A stretch of DNA of 64,000 nucleotides, from positions 2,356,001-2,420,000 of the forward strand of contig NZ_CP040078.1 in the NCBI RefSeq assembly GCF_005280735.1. The letters are read 5' to 3'. Positions 8,459-17,471 of the stretch are shown one piece after another. This DNA comes from Trinickia violacea. GTDB lineage: Bacteria > Pseudomonadota > Gammaproteobacteria > Burkholderiales > Burkholderiaceae. The notes under the pieces are model-generated. The model was not told the DNA's origin, made no database searches, and was given only the letters and a program-made list of their open reading frames with translations. The first letter of the stretch is position 1. Each line of letters starts with the position of its first letter. Both the position numbers and the translations under genes were made by a program.

Positions 8459-8544
8459 GCCGCCGTTCAATAGGCTAGGCGCTGAAGCCGGGCAGCGCCG
8501 ACGCTGATGCCGGGCCGGTCACCGGCCCACGGCTTCCTCGACCC

Positions 8545-10350
8545 TCAAGCCACGCGCTGCACCGCCCGCGCGCGCTCCACCGCCTCGCGCAATTGATCGT
8601 AGTGCACCGGCTTTGACAGCACCTCGAAGAACGGCCCGCCCTCGCCATTCGCGGCCGAATCCGGCGCATAGGCGCTCACGGCGATGACGGGCACGCCCGC
8701 ACTCGGCCCGCCGCGTTCGCGGAACTCGGCGATGAACGAATAGCCATCCTTGTCGGGCATGTGCAAATCGACGAGCACAAGATCGCACCGCTCGCCGTCC
8801 AGCCAGCGCAGCGCCTCGTCCGCGCTGCCCGCCGCCACCGCATCGCACGCCATGTGCGCGAGCAGCTCGCCGAGCGATTCGCGCACCGGCGGATTGTCGT
8901 CGACGATGAGCACGCGCGGCCGCATGCCGGTCGCCGCATCGGGTTGCTCAATGTCGCACGTCACAGCCGGCTCGACCATGCGGACGGGAATCGTCACGGC
9001 GAACGTCGTCCCTTCGCCCACGCGGCTCGTCACCTTGATCGTGCCGCCGAACAATTCGACCAGCCCGCTGACAATCGCGAGCCCCATGCCCGCGCCGCCG
9101 TAGCGCCGCGTGCGGGAGCCGTCGAGCTGCGTGAACTCCTTGAACAACAGCGGAATCTGCGCCTCTTCGACGCCCGGGCCCGTGTCGCTCACGGAAATGG
9201 CGAGCGCGCAGCACTGCACGTCGAGCGCGACGTGAATCGAGCCGGTGTCGGTGTAGCGAATCGCGTTGGTCACGAGGTTGCTGACGATCTGGCGGATACG
9301 GTGCGGATCGGACTCGACCCCGCCCGCGGTTCCCGCGACGCTGCTCGTCAGCACGAGGCGCTTCGCGCTCGCGGCCTGCAAGTGCTCGTCGACGATCGAT
9401 TCGATCAAGAGGCGCGGATCGAAGCGCTCGTCGTGGAGCACGAGCTTGCCGGCGCCAAGACGCGCGTAGTCGGTCAAGTCGCGCATCTGCACTTCGAGGT
9501 GCCGCGCCGCCGTTTCCAGGCGGCGAATCACTTTGCGGTCCGCCTCGGATTGCAGGTGAAAGCCGAGCAGCTCGACCGACGACACGATCGCGTGCAGCGG
9601 CGTGCGCAACTCGTGGCTGATCATGCCGAGGAAGGTGTCCTTCGCGAGACTGGCTTCGCGCGCCACGCGCGCGGCTTCCTGCTCGGCGTCGAGGGCGGCA
9701 TGCTGCTGCGCGATGAGCTTGCTGCGGCGCAGGCCGTTGAAGATCAAGAGCGCCGTCGCGGCCGCCGACAACAACAGCAGCACGATACCGCCCGCAAACA
9801 GGTAGCGGCGCTTCGCGACGAAATCGGTCGCGAGCGCATCGTGCTCGGCGACATCGACGAGCCGCCGGCTCTGCGCGAGATCGTTGACTTCGTCCCAATG
9901 CGCGTTCAGCGTCTCGACGATCCGCGCGGCGCGCGACGGGTCGCCCGGCAAGGCGTCGATATCGGGGCGCAGCGCGTCGATCGTCTTCTCGAGCACGATC
10001 AGTTCATCGTGCTGCCAATGCTCGAGCGACGGGTGCTGCTCGAGCCGGCTCGTCGAGCCGAGCATGACCCGCAGCTTCGATTGCACGATCTGGTAGCGCA
10101 GCGTCAGCGTGCCGATGTCCCAGTCCACCCCGGTCTGATAGCACAGCACTTGGTTTTCGAGGCGCGCGTAGGCAATCTGGAACTGCGCCGCATCCCAGTA
10201 GAAGCCGTCATACGGCCTCGTGACCTGGTTCTCTGCGCGCGGCGCCAGGAGGTTGTCGTAGAGCAGATAACCGATTGCGCCGATGGGCGGGGCCAGCGCG
10301 GTCAGCCAGATCAGAACGAACGCCAGGCGCCGCAGTGAAGCCTTGTTCAT
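8545..10350 (-). CDS. Hybrid sensor histidine kinase / response regulator
   Basis: A 601-residue inner-membrane kinase. Transmembrane segments at about 9-31 and 183-205 bracket a helical sensor region of about 150 residues. The H box FLGMISHELRTPLHAI carries H246, the N box is near SNLVTNAIRYTDTG, and the G boxes are DTGPGVEE and GGAGMGLAIVSGL. A C-terminal receiver spans about 478-600 with D528 in LVDLHMP and K580 in LSKPVH. Its start codon overlaps the stop of the exported oxidoreductase-fold gene by 4 bases, so the two are co-translated. The convergent BetR-receiver protein is the obvious output candidate. Confidence 0.92.
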   Translation of the reverse strand: MNKASLRRLAFVLIWLTALAPPIGAIGYLLYDNLLAPRAENQVTRPYDGFYWDAAQFQIAYARLENQVLCYQTGVDWDIGTLTLRYQIVQSKLRVMLGSTSRLEQHPSLEHWQHDELIVLEKTIDALRPDIDALPGDPSRAARIVETLNAHWDEVNDLAQSRRLVDVAEHDALATDFVAKRRYLFAGGIVLLLLSAAATALLIFNGLRRSKLIAQQHAALDAEQEAARVAREASLAKDTFLGMISHELRTPLHAIVSSVELLGFHLQSEADRKVIRRLETAARHLEVQMRDLTDYARLGAGKLVLHDERFDPRLLIESIVDEHLQAASAKRLVLTSSVAGTAGGVESDPHRIRQIVSNLVTNAIRYTDTGSIHVALDVQCCALAISVSDTGPGVEEAQIPLLFKEFTQLDGSRTRRYGGAGMGLAIVSGLVELFGGTIKVTSRVGEGTTFAVTIPVRMVEPAVTCDIEQPDAATGMRPRVLIVDDNPPVRESLGELLAHMACDAVAAGSADEALRWLDGERCDLVLVDLHMPDKDGYSFIAEFRERGGPSAGVPVIAVSAYAPDSAANGEGGPFFEVLSKPVHYDQLREAVERARAVQRVA

Positions 10351-10871
10351 TTGATGACCAGCGACTTGATCTGCCAGACGAATTTAGCCGTTGCGCCGGC
10401 CGTCGACAGCTCGTCCGGATACTGGTCGCGCGGATAGATCAGAAACATCGGGCCGAAATCGCTCACCTGCAGGCGCTTGCCGTTCATGCTGTACGCGAGG
10501 ATGACGCCATAGCGGTCGGCGTCCGAGGCCGGGATCGCGTAGGTGTAGTCGTCGAACGAATGCAGTTCGACCACCTGACCGCGCGCCCCGACGATCTTCA
10601 GGATATCCGCCAGGCTCGGCCCGACGAAGTCCGATTTCTTCGTCCAGGCCGTCGCGGTGGAAATCGAATGGGCCGGCAGACTGAGCAATTGCGCTTCGCT
10701 GAAATGATAGACGGAGTGCGCGGCGTCGGTGGTCTGGGTGATCTGGCCCGTGACGTCGAGCGCGAGCGGCGTGGCTTGCGCGGGCGCGGCGGCCAGCGCC
10801 GCTGCGAACGCCACGCAACATGCGCCGGCCCAGGCCCGAATGGACGGCTTACGGTATGCGGTCATCGACAT
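10347..10871 (-). CDS. Exported oxidoreductase molybdopterin-fold-like protein, kinase-linked
   Basis: A 174-residue protein with a signal peptide (residues 1-33, cleavage after APAQA). The mature part reads FSEAQLLSLPAHSISTATAW, FVGPSLADILKIVGARGQ, SFDDYTYAIPASDA, YGVILAYSMNGKRL and GPMFLIYPRDQYP. This resembles the reduced sulfite-oxidase-like fold used by small periplasmic proteins. I see no cysteine in the mature part that could ligand a molybdenum cofactor, so a catalytic role is doubtful. Four-base overlap with the histidine kinase gene suggests a periplasmic sensing partner. No function is established for this protein. Confidence 0.75.
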   Translation of the reverse strand: MSMTAYRKPSIRAWAGACCVAFAAALAAAPAQATPLALDVTGQITQTTDAAHSVYHFSEAQLLSLPAHSISTATAWTKKSDFVGPSLADILKIVGARGQVVELHSFDDYTYAIPASDADRYGVILAYSMNGKRLQVSDFGPMFLIYPRDQYPDELSTAGATAKFVWQIKSLVIK

Positions 10872-11037
10872 TTCCAGTACCCCAGTTTTTTATTCGTTAA
10901 CGACGCTTTTGGCGATTCCTCAACTCTTTAACGCGAGATCGTCTTTTGCGCCAGCATTTTGGCGCGCATTGTAGCGTCTATGGGTGGGGGTAAAGGTGGA
11001 AGGGCCCTATATGGAAGGCCCCAAGAAGGCCCTAGGC

Positions 11038-11074
11038 GGAAGGCTCGCCGACGAACGCCACGGCCGAGCCTTCC
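11038..11074 (-). terminator. Hairpin terminator of the aldehyde dehydrogenase gene
   Basis: GGAAGGCTCG (11038-11047) pairs perfectly with CGAGCCTTCC (11065-11074) around a 17-base loop. It lies 16 bases past the minus-strand stop at 11091. The T tract is poor. The preceding bases 10998-11037 contain further GGCCC-rich short repeats. Confidence 0.55.
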
Positions 11075-11090
11075 AGTCAAGCCAGGGACG

Positions 11091-12602
11091 TCAAACGTCG
11101 AACTTGACGCCTTGCGCGAGCGGCAGCTCGCGGCTGTAGTTGATCGTGTTCGTCGCACGGCGCATATAGCTCTTCCACGCGTCGGAGCCTGATTCGCGTC
11201 CGCCGCCGGTCTCCTTCTCGCCGCCGAACGCCCCGCCGATCTCCGCGCCGCTCGTACCGATGTTCACGTTCACGATCCCGCAATCGCTGCCTGCCGCCGA
11301 CATGAAGTGTTCGGCTTCGCGCATGTCGTTGGTGAAGATCGCCGACGACAAGCCTTGCGGCACGGCGTTATGCACGGCGAGCGCTTCGGCGAAATCGTCG
11401 TAGACGAGCACATACAGGATCGGCGCGAACGTCTCGCGTTCGACCACCGCCGTCTGCTTCGGCATCCGCACGATGGCAGGACGCACGTAGTAGGCGTCGT
11501 CATGGCCTGCGTCGACGCGTTCACCGCCCTTCACGTCGCCGCCTTCCGCGCGGGCTTGCGCAAGCGCGCTTTGCATCGCATCGAACGAGGCGCGGTCGAT
11601 CAGCGGTCCGACCAGCGTATCGGCGGCAAGCGGGTCGCCGATCTTGACGGACACAAACGCCTTCTCGAGCCGCGGCAGCAGCTGGTCGGCCACGCTGCGA
11701 TGCACGATGAGGCGCCGCAGCGTCGTGCAGCGCTGGCCAGCCGTGCCGACGGCCGCGAACGTGACCGCGCGCACGACGAGATCGAGATCGGCGCTCGGCG
11801 CGACGATCATCCCGTTGTTGCCGCCCAATTCGAGAATGCTGCGCGCGAGCCGCTTCGACAGCACCTGCGCGACTTCCATGCCCATGCGCACGCTGCCCGT
11901 CGCGCTCACGAGCGCCACCTTCGGCGATGACGTCAGCGCCGCGCCGACATCGCGCGCGCCGATCAGAAGCTGGAGCAGACCCTCCGGCACCACGCCGGGG
12001 TGCGTCTTCTCGAACTCGCGCACCGCCTTGTTGAAGAGCGCATAGCAGGCGATTGCCGTGAGCGGCGTCTTCTCCGACGGCTTCCACACGACCGGATCGC
12101 CGCACACGAAGGCCAGCGCCGCGTTCCACGCCCACACCGCCACCGGGAAATTGAACGCCGAAATCACGCCGCACACGCCGAGCGGATGCCACGTTTCCAT
12201 CATCCGGTGCCCCGGGCGCTCGGACGCGATCGTCAAGCCGTACAGTTGCCGCGACAGGCCCACCGCGAAATCGCAGATGTCGATCATTTCCTGCACTTCG
12301 CCCAGGCCCTCGGACTGGATCTTGCCCGCTTCGAGCGTGACGAGCTTGCCGAGCGCATCCTTGTGCTCGCGCAGCACGTTGCCGAACACGCGAACCAGTT
12401 CGCCGCGCAGCGGCGCGGGCACGGTGCGCCACTTCTCGAAGGCGGCATGCGCGGCGTCGATCTTGCGCTCGGCGTCCGCGGCCGTGTCGACTGCGAGCGT
12501 GGCAAGCGTCGCGCCGTCGCGCGGCGAGCGGGCTGTGAGGGCGCTGCCCTTCCACTGGGCGAGATCGATATCGAGCGCTGCAAGAATGTCGTTGACTACC
12601 AT
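11091..12602 (-). CDS. amaB: ALDH7-family dehydrogenase, probable L-piperidine-6-carboxylate / aminoadipate semialdehyde dehydrogenase
   Basis: A 503-residue NAD(P)-dependent aldehyde dehydrogenase. The catalytic cysteine is C292 in GTAGQRCTTLRRL and the general base is E258 in ILELGGNN. The segment GLTIASERPGHRMMETWHPLGVCGVISAFNFP is typical of the ALDH7/antiquitin branch. That branch oxidises alpha-aminoadipate semialdehyde in lysine and pipecolate catabolism. The ATG at 12602 is chosen over the adjacent GTG at 12605 because AAGAGGAA stands at correct distance. It faces the frc sugar operon across a 631-base spacer. The DAO-family flavoenzyme at 17472 may be its functional partner (AmaA-like), which is inference. 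Confidence 0.82.
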   Translation of the reverse strand: MVVNDILAALDIDLAQWKGSALTARSPRDGATLATLAVDTAADAERKIDAAHAAFEKWRTVPAPLRGELVRVFGNVLREHKDALGKLVTLEAGKIQSEGLGEVQEMIDICDFAVGLSRQLYGLTIASERPGHRMMETWHPLGVCGVISAFNFPVAVWAWNAALAFVCGDPVVWKPSEKTPLTAIACYALFNKAVREFEKTHPGVVPEGLLQLLIGARDVGAALTSSPKVALVSATGSVRMGMEVAQVLSKRLARSILELGGNNGMIVAPSADLDLVVRAVTFAAVGTAGQRCTTLRRLIVHRSVADQLLPRLEKAFVSVKIGDPLAADTLVGPLIDRASFDAMQSALAQARAEGGDVKGGERVDAGHDDAYYVRPAIVRMPKQTAVVERETFAPILYVLVYDDFAEALAVHNAVPQGLSSAIFTNDMREAEHFMSAAGSDCGIVNVNIGTSGAEIGGAFGGEKETGGGRESGSDAWKSYMRRATNTINYSRELPLAQGVKFDV

Positions 12603-13122
12603 CACTTCCTCTTTGGGTCGAAGCGCACCGGGCGGCTTTGCGCGCGAGTCGGGCGCGAAGCCAGCCGCGATGCGCGGTATGCGCGGCGGGATCAGCCGCC
12701 GCTAAGGGTCGATTCGATCCTTGCGGACCGGGTTGTTGCTGGGTTGTTGTTGATACGGCGCCGCGTACTCGCCGGTACGCGCCGTCTGCCTGTGACTTTC
12801 CGATTGAAGCGCGTTCGCGCCCTCCGCGCAAGCTGCGAACACCGTCGAAACGCTCGCGCCCATTGGCCGAGCGCCATTTTCTAGGCGGCGGATTTCACTG
12901 GCAACTGATTAAAACTCACCACTTCATTCTAAAAATGCACTAAGTCCGCTGACGACCTCGCGGGAGCTAAACACCTCATCTCACACCCCTTCCCGCCTCC
13001 AGATTTACCCCAATCAACGGGTGCTTACATTGCACCGCACCAATCCACATCACCCCTTTCGCAACAACGCCCGAGCAAATCAGGCCCGAATTTCTCTTCC
13101 GCAGCGCGCAAACGACAATTCC

Positions 13123-13151
13123 TTGACACTCTTGCCGCGCGCCGCTTTACT
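13123..13151 (+). promoter_or_regulatory. Sigma70-like promoter of the frc operon
   Basis: TTGACA at 13123-13128 matches the -35 consensus exactly. A 17-base spacer leads to TTTACT at 13146-13151 as a -10 element. The frcB start is 82 bases further on. Confidence 0.6.
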
Positions 13152-13173
13152 AAATAAAACAAATTGATTTAGT
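13149..13173. promoter_or_regulatory. Candidate operator of the ROK repressor
   Basis: Perfect 7-bp inverted repeat ACTAAAT (13149-13155) and ATTTAGT (13167-13173) with an 11-base AT-rich spacer. It overlaps the -10 element of the frc promoter, the position expected for repression. The ROK regulator encoded at the operon end is the natural ligand, by inference. Confidence 0.55.
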
Positions 13174-13233
13174 TGGCCAGGAACAGTCATCGTCACCGAA
13201 ACGCTGTCATTACAAATCCGGAGGAGCACCCCA

Positions 13234-14226
13234 ATGAGATCCCGTCAGCACCCCGTCGTCACCCGTATCGCCATGCTGTGCCTCGCTGCGTCGGCCGCCT
13301 GCGCCACCGCCGCGTTCGCCGATCAGCCCGTCATCGGCCTCATCACGAAGACCGACACCAATCCGTTCTTCGTGAAAATGAAACAAGGCGCCGAAGGCGC
13401 CGCGCAGAAGGACGGCGCGAAGCTCCTGACCGCCGCCGGCAAGTTCGACGGCGACAACGCGAGCCAGGTCACCGCGATCGAAAACATGATGACGGCGGGC
13501 GCGAAGGCGATTCTGATCACGCCGAGCGACACGAAAGCGATCGTCCCGTCGATCAAGAAGGCGCGCGACGCCGGCGTGATGGTGGTCGCGCTCGATACGC
13601 CGACCGACCCGCAATCGGCCACCGACGCCCTCTTCGCCACCGACAACTTCAAGGCCGGCATCCTGATCGGCGAGTACGCGAAAAAAGCGCTCGGCAGCAA
13701 GCCCGCGAAGATCGCGACGCTCGATCTCGCGCCGGGCGTGTCCGTCGGCGTTCTGCGCCACAACGGCTTCCTGCAGGGCATGGGCGTGAAGGACGGCGAT
13801 CCGAGCGTCGTCTGCAGCCAGGACACGCGCGGCGATCAGGCCAAGGGCCAGACGGCGATGGAGAACTGCCTGCAGAAAGCGCCCGACATCAACGTCGTCT
13901 ACACGATCAACGAGCCGGCCGCGGCGGGCGCCTACCGCGCGCTGAAGGCGGCGGGCAAGGATAAGGACGTGATGATCGTGTCGATCGACGGCGGCTGCGA
14001 AGGCGTGCGCAACGTGAAGGCCGGCCAGATCGCCGCGACCTCGCAGCAATATCCGCTGAAGATGGCCGCGCTCGGCGTGGAAGCCGGCGTCGACTACGCC
14101 AAGAGCGGCAAGAAGGTCAACGGCTATCACGACACCGGTGTCACGCTGATCACCGACAAGCCGATGTCCGGCGTCGACAGCAAGGACACCGGCTATGGCC
14201 TCGCCAATTGCTGGGGCGGCAACTGA
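13234..14226 (+). CDS. frcB: Sugar ABC transporter substrate-binding protein (FrcB-like)
   Basis: A 330-residue periplasmic binding protein. The signal peptide ends near residue 30 (AFA-DQ). The mature part follows the ribose/fructose-binding fold: VIGLITKTDTNPFFVKMKQGA, AILITPSDTKAIVPSIKKA, VVALDTPTDP, VYTINEPAAAGAYRALKAAG and IVSIDGGCEGV. GGAG occurs a few bases upstream of the ATG. It is the first gene of an frcB-frcC-frcA-ROK-flavoenzyme run, an order known from fructose/mannose/ribose importers. The actual sugar is not fixed by sequence. Confidence 0.88.
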   Translation: MRSRQHPVVTRIAMLCLAASAACATAAFADQPVIGLITKTDTNPFFVKMKQGAEGAAQKDGAKLLTAAGKFDGDNASQVTAIENMMTAGAKAILITPSDTKAIVPSIKKARDAGVMVVALDTPTDPQSATDALFATDNFKAGILIGEYAKKALGSKPAKIATLDLAPGVSVGVLRHNGFLQGMGVKDGDPSVVCSQDTRGDQAKGQTAMENCLQKAPDINVVYTINEPAAAGAYRALKAAGKDKDVMIVSIDGGCEGVRNVKAGQIAATSQQYPLKMAALGVEAGVDYAKSGKKVNGYHDTGVTLITDKPMSGVDSKDTGYGLANCWGGN

Positions 14227-14371
14227 CGCCGCGCGTGCCTGATATGTCTAGATGAGATGCCTAGATAAGATGCCTCGATGATGTGCATTGAGGCGGCGCG
14301 CACCCCGCACGCGCGCCGCCTCGCTCAGTCCCCCCGTTCGTACTCGTTCGACCCTGCCTGGAATCGCCATC

Positions 14372-15373
14372 ATGCCTACCACCCACTCCGTGCCGCCGGT
14401 CGCGTCGGCCCCCGCTTCGCGCCGTCTCGCCGACCGCATGCCGAGCCTCGCCGAAATCGGCCCGCTCGTTGCGCTCGTGCTCGCGTGCCTGTTCTTCATC
14501 TCGCAGAGCAACCGCTTTCTGTCGTTCCAGAACTTCTCGCTGATCCTGCAGCAGACGATGGTCGTCGCGGTCATCGCGATCGGCCAGACGCTGATCGTGC
14601 TGACGGGCGGCATCGATTTGTCGTGCGGCATGGTGATGGCGTTCGGCTCGATCGTGATGACGAAGTTCGCCGTCGTGCTCGGCGTGCCGCCCGCGATCGC
14701 GATCCTGTGCGGCGTCGGGGCGAGCACGCTCTTCGGTCTCTTGAACGGCGTGCTGATCACGCGCATCAAGCTGCCGCCGTTCATCGTCACGCTCGGCACG
14801 CTGAACATCGCGTTCGCGCTCACACAGCTGTATTCGAATGCCGAAAGCGTGTCGAACCTGCCGGACGCGATCATGTTCTTCGGCAGCACGTTCCGCGTCG
14901 GCCCCGCCGAAGTGACATACGGCACGGTGCTCGCGCTCCTGATGTATCTCGCGACCTGGTTCGTGCTGCGCGACACCGTGCCGGGCCGCCATCTGTACGC
15001 GCTCGGCAACAACCCGGAATCGGCGCGCCTCATGGGCCTGAAGTCGAACCGCATCCTGATCATGGTGTATTCGCTGGCCGGCTTGATCTACGGCGTCGCC
15101 GCGCTGTTGCTCGTGGCGCGCACCGGCGTGGGCGATCCGCAGGCGGGGCAGACCGAAAACCTCGACAGCATCACGGCGGTGGTGCTCGGCGGCACGAGTC
15201 TCTTCGGCGGACGCGGGTCGATCGTCGGGACGCTGCTCGGCGCGCTGATCGTCGGCGTGTTCAGGAACGGGCTGACGCTGATGGGCGTGTCGTCGGTCTA
15301 TCAGGTGCTCATCACCGGGATGCTCGTGATTCTCGCCGTCGCCGCCGACAAGCTCTCGCACCGCGGCCGCTAA
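14372..15373 (+). CDS. frcC: Sugar ABC transporter permease (FrcC-like)
   Basis: A 333-residue inner-membrane permease of the ribose/xylose type with about nine to ten hydrophobic segments. Family motifs are VIAIGQTLIVLTGGIDLSCG, KLPPFIVTLGTLNIA, YALGNNPESARLMGLKSNRI, and AVVLGGTSLFGGRGSIVGTLLGALI. The ATG at 14372 is chosen because it directly precedes the family N-terminus; the longer frame from 14288 adds an Arg-rich stretch with no homology. It follows frcB after 145 bases that hold an ATGCCTMGATRA-like short direct repeat (near 14254-14284). Confidence 0.9.
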   Translation: MPTTHSVPPVASAPASRRLADRMPSLAEIGPLVALVLACLFFISQSNRFLSFQNFSLILQQTMVVAVIAIGQTLIVLTGGIDLSCGMVMAFGSIVMTKFAVVLGVPPAIAILCGVGASTLFGLLNGVLITRIKLPPFIVTLGTLNIAFALTQLYSNAESVSNLPDAIMFFGSTFRVGPAEVTYGTVLALLMYLATWFVLRDTVPGRHLYALGNNPESARLMGLKSNRILIMVYSLAGLIYGVAALLLVARTGVGDPQAGQTENLDSITAVVLGGTSLFGGRGSIVGTLLGALIVGVFRNGLTLMGVSSVYQVLITGMLVILAVAADKLSHRGR

Positions 15374-15454
15374 AACGCCCCGTCGCTACGCAAGCAATCG
15401 ATATCGGGCGCCCGCTACGGCGCCCCCAAGGACACACAGAGTAGAGGAACCATC

Positions 15455-16249
15455 ATGTCGACACCCTCTTCCACCCCCGCCACGCCGGTGCTGCAAGCCA
15501 AAGGGCTCATCAAGCGCTACGGGCACGTCACGGCGCTCGACGGCTGCGACTTCGAAGTGATGCCCGGCGAGATCATGGCCGTGATCGGCGACAACGGCGC
15601 GGGCAAGTCGTCGCTGATCAAGGCGCTGTCGGGCGCGACCGTGCCCGACGAAGGCGAGATCCGCCTCGACGGCCAGCCCGTGCATTTTCGCAATCCGCTC
15701 GATGCGCGCGCCCAGGGCATCGAGACCGTCTACCAGGAACTCGCCGTCGCGCCCGCGATGAGCATCGCGGAAAACCTCTTTCTCGGCCGCGAGATCAAGA
15801 AGCCCGGCTGGCGCGGCTCGCTGCTCAAGATGATCGACAAGCGCAAGATGCTCGAAGAAGCGATCGCGGCCATGAAGGACCTGCAGATCGGCATCCGCTC
15901 GATGCGCCAGCCGGTCGAGACGCTCTCGGGCGGCCAGCGCCAGGGCGTCGCGGTGGCGCGCAGCGCGGCGTTCGCGCGCCACGTCGTGATTCTCGACGAG
16001 CCGACCGCCGCGCTCGGCGTGAAGGAAGGCAACATGGTGCTCGAGCTGATCCGCCGCGTGCGCGATCGCGGCCTGCCCGTGATCCTGATCAGCCACAACA
16101 TGCCGCACGTGTTCGAGATCTCGGATCGCATCCATATCCAGCGCCTCGGCAAGCGCGCCGCGCTCGTGAAGACGAAGGACATCCATATGTCCGACGCCGT
16201 CGCGATCATGACCGGCGCGAAGCAGGCGGACGTGAAGGCGATTGCGTGA
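15455..16249 (+). CDS. frcA: Sugar ABC transporter ATP-binding protein (FrcA-like, single domain)
   Basis: A 264-residue ATPase. Walker A is GDNGAGKSSLIKAL, the Q-loop is near TVYQELAVAPAMSIAEN, the signature is LSGGQRQGVAVARS, Walker B is HVVILDEPTAALG, and the switch histidine is in ILISHNMPHVF. Most sugar importers of this class have a double ATPase of about 500 residues. The single-domain length is characteristic of FrcA. AGAGGAA precedes the ATG at 15455. The stop overlaps the GTG start of the ROK gene by 4 bases. Confidence 0.92.
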   Translation: MSTPSSTPATPVLQAKGLIKRYGHVTALDGCDFEVMPGEIMAVIGDNGAGKSSLIKALSGATVPDEGEIRLDGQPVHFRNPLDARAQGIETVYQELAVAPAMSIAENLFLGREIKKPGWRGSLLKMIDKRKMLEEAIAAMKDLQIGIRSMRQPVETLSGGQRQGVAVARSAAFARHVVILDEPTAALGVKEGNMVLELIRRVRDRGLPVILISHNMPHVFEISDRIHIQRLGKRAALVKTKDIHMSDAVAIMTGAKQADVKAIA

Positions 16250-17469
16250 GCACCACCCCACGTTCCCGTCCGCCGCTCGCGCGGCCCGTCGGCTCGAATC
16301 AGGTCGGCATGCGGCAATTCAACGAGCGGATCGTGCTGCAGGCGATCCGCTTGCATGGGCCGCTGCCGAAGGCCGATGTCGGGCGGCTCACGCGTCTTTC
16401 GATGCAGACGGCGTCGCTGATCGTCGAGCGGCTGATCGACGACGGCCTGCTCGCCAAGCAGGCGCGCGTGCGCGGGCGCATCGGTCAGCCGTCGGTGCCG
16501 ATCGCCTTGCGCGCCGACGGCGCGTACACGATCGGCATCAAGGTCGGGCGCCGCAGTCTCGATGTGCTCGCGATGGATTTCACGGGCCGCGTCTGCAGCC
16601 GCGACGTGCTCGAGTACGCCTACCCCGATCCGCACGTGCTGTTCCCCGCCCTCGAACAGAAGCTCGCGCGCGTGAACGAGACGCTCGGCAAGGACGCGCA
16701 GAAAGTGGTTGGCGTGGGCGTCGCCGCGCCGCTGTGGCTCGGCGGCTGGCGCGAGTTTCTCGGCGCGCCGCAGGAAGCGCTCGACGCCTGGAACGCGATC
16801 GATATCCGCGCGCGGATCGAAGCGATGACCGGGCTGCCCGTCGAGTTCGCGAAGGACACGACCGCCGCCTGCGCCGCCGAGCTCGTCATGGGCCAAGGCC
16901 GCGGCATTCGCACGTTCCTGTATCTGTTCGTCGGCACGTTCATCGGCGGCGGGCTCGTGATCGACGGACGTCTGCATAGCGGGCCGCACGGCAACGCCGG
17001 CGCCGTGGGATCGATTCCACTGGCGTCCGGCAACGGACGAGCGACGCGACAGTTGCTGCACGCGGCATCGGGCTTCGTGCTCGAGCAGCGCATGACCGAG
17101 GCGGGCGCGCCCGCAACGGCGGCACACGATCATCGCGCGCTATCGCCCGAGCTGTGGGGCATCACCGAGCAGTGGCTCGACGAAGCCTGCCCCGCGATCG
17201 CCTCGGCGCTCACGACATCGGCGGCGCTGCTCGATCTCGAAGCCGTCGTGATCGACGGCGAGGTCGACCGGCAGCTCGTGCGCGAAATCCTGCGCCGCAC
17301 GGAGCGCGTGCTCGACCGCTTCGAGTGGGAGGGCATAGTGCGGCCGCAGCTGCTTGAAGGTACGATCGGGTCGGATGCACGCGCGATGGGCGGCGCGATC
17401 CTGCCGCTCTACGCGCATTTCGCGCCGACCCACGAACTCTTTCTCAAACCCGCCACGGATATCGCCTGA
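16246..17469 (+). CDS. ROK-family transcriptional regulator
   Basis: A 407-residue regulator with an N-terminal winged helix (about 20-75: NERIVLQAIRLHGPLPKADVGRLTRLSMQTASLIVERLIDD has the MarR-like layout) and a C-terminal ROK domain (GVGVAAPLWLG, FAKDTTAACAAELVMGQGRG, LFVGTFIGGGLVIDG, HGNAGAVGSIPL). The zinc-binding CxCGxxGCxE motif common in NagC/Mlc and ROK kinases is not present. It starts with GTG overlapping frcA, so it is transcribed with the transporter. It probably acts at the inverted repeat at 13149-13173 and responds to the imported sugar or its phosphate. Confidence 0.88.
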   Translation: MSTTPRSRPPLARPVGSNQVGMRQFNERIVLQAIRLHGPLPKADVGRLTRLSMQTASLIVERLIDDGLLAKQARVRGRIGQPSVPIALRADGAYTIGIKVGRRSLDVLAMDFTGRVCSRDVLEYAYPDPHVLFPALEQKLARVNETLGKDAQKVVGVGVAAPLWLGGWREFLGAPQEALDAWNAIDIRARIEAMTGLPVEFAKDTTAACAAELVMGQGRGIRTFLYLFVGTFIGGGLVIDGRLHSGPHGNAGAVGSIPLASGNGRATRQLLHAASGFVLEQRMTEAGAPATAAHDHRALSPELWGITEQWLDEACPAIASALTTSAALLDLEAVVIDGEVDRQLVREILRRTERVLDRFEWEGIVRPQLLEGTIGSDARAMGGAILPLYAHFAPTHELFLKPATDIA

Positions 17470-17471
17470 CG

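Larger units (their letters stand above)
12603..13233. other. 631-base divergent intergenic region
   Basis: Lies between amaB-like (minus) and frcB-like (plus) genes. The last 120 bases hold the sugar-operon promoter and an inverted repeat, listed separately. The remainder has no supported gene. The open frame at 12638-12943 is rich in Arg and Cys, has no family motif and no ribosome binding site, and was rejected. Confidence 0.5.

Noticed and set aside
12638..12943. Open frame of 101 codons between amaB-like and frcB-like genes
   Set aside because: No ribosome binding site, composition dominated by Arg, Pro and Cys, no family motif; the region is better explained as promoter DNA.
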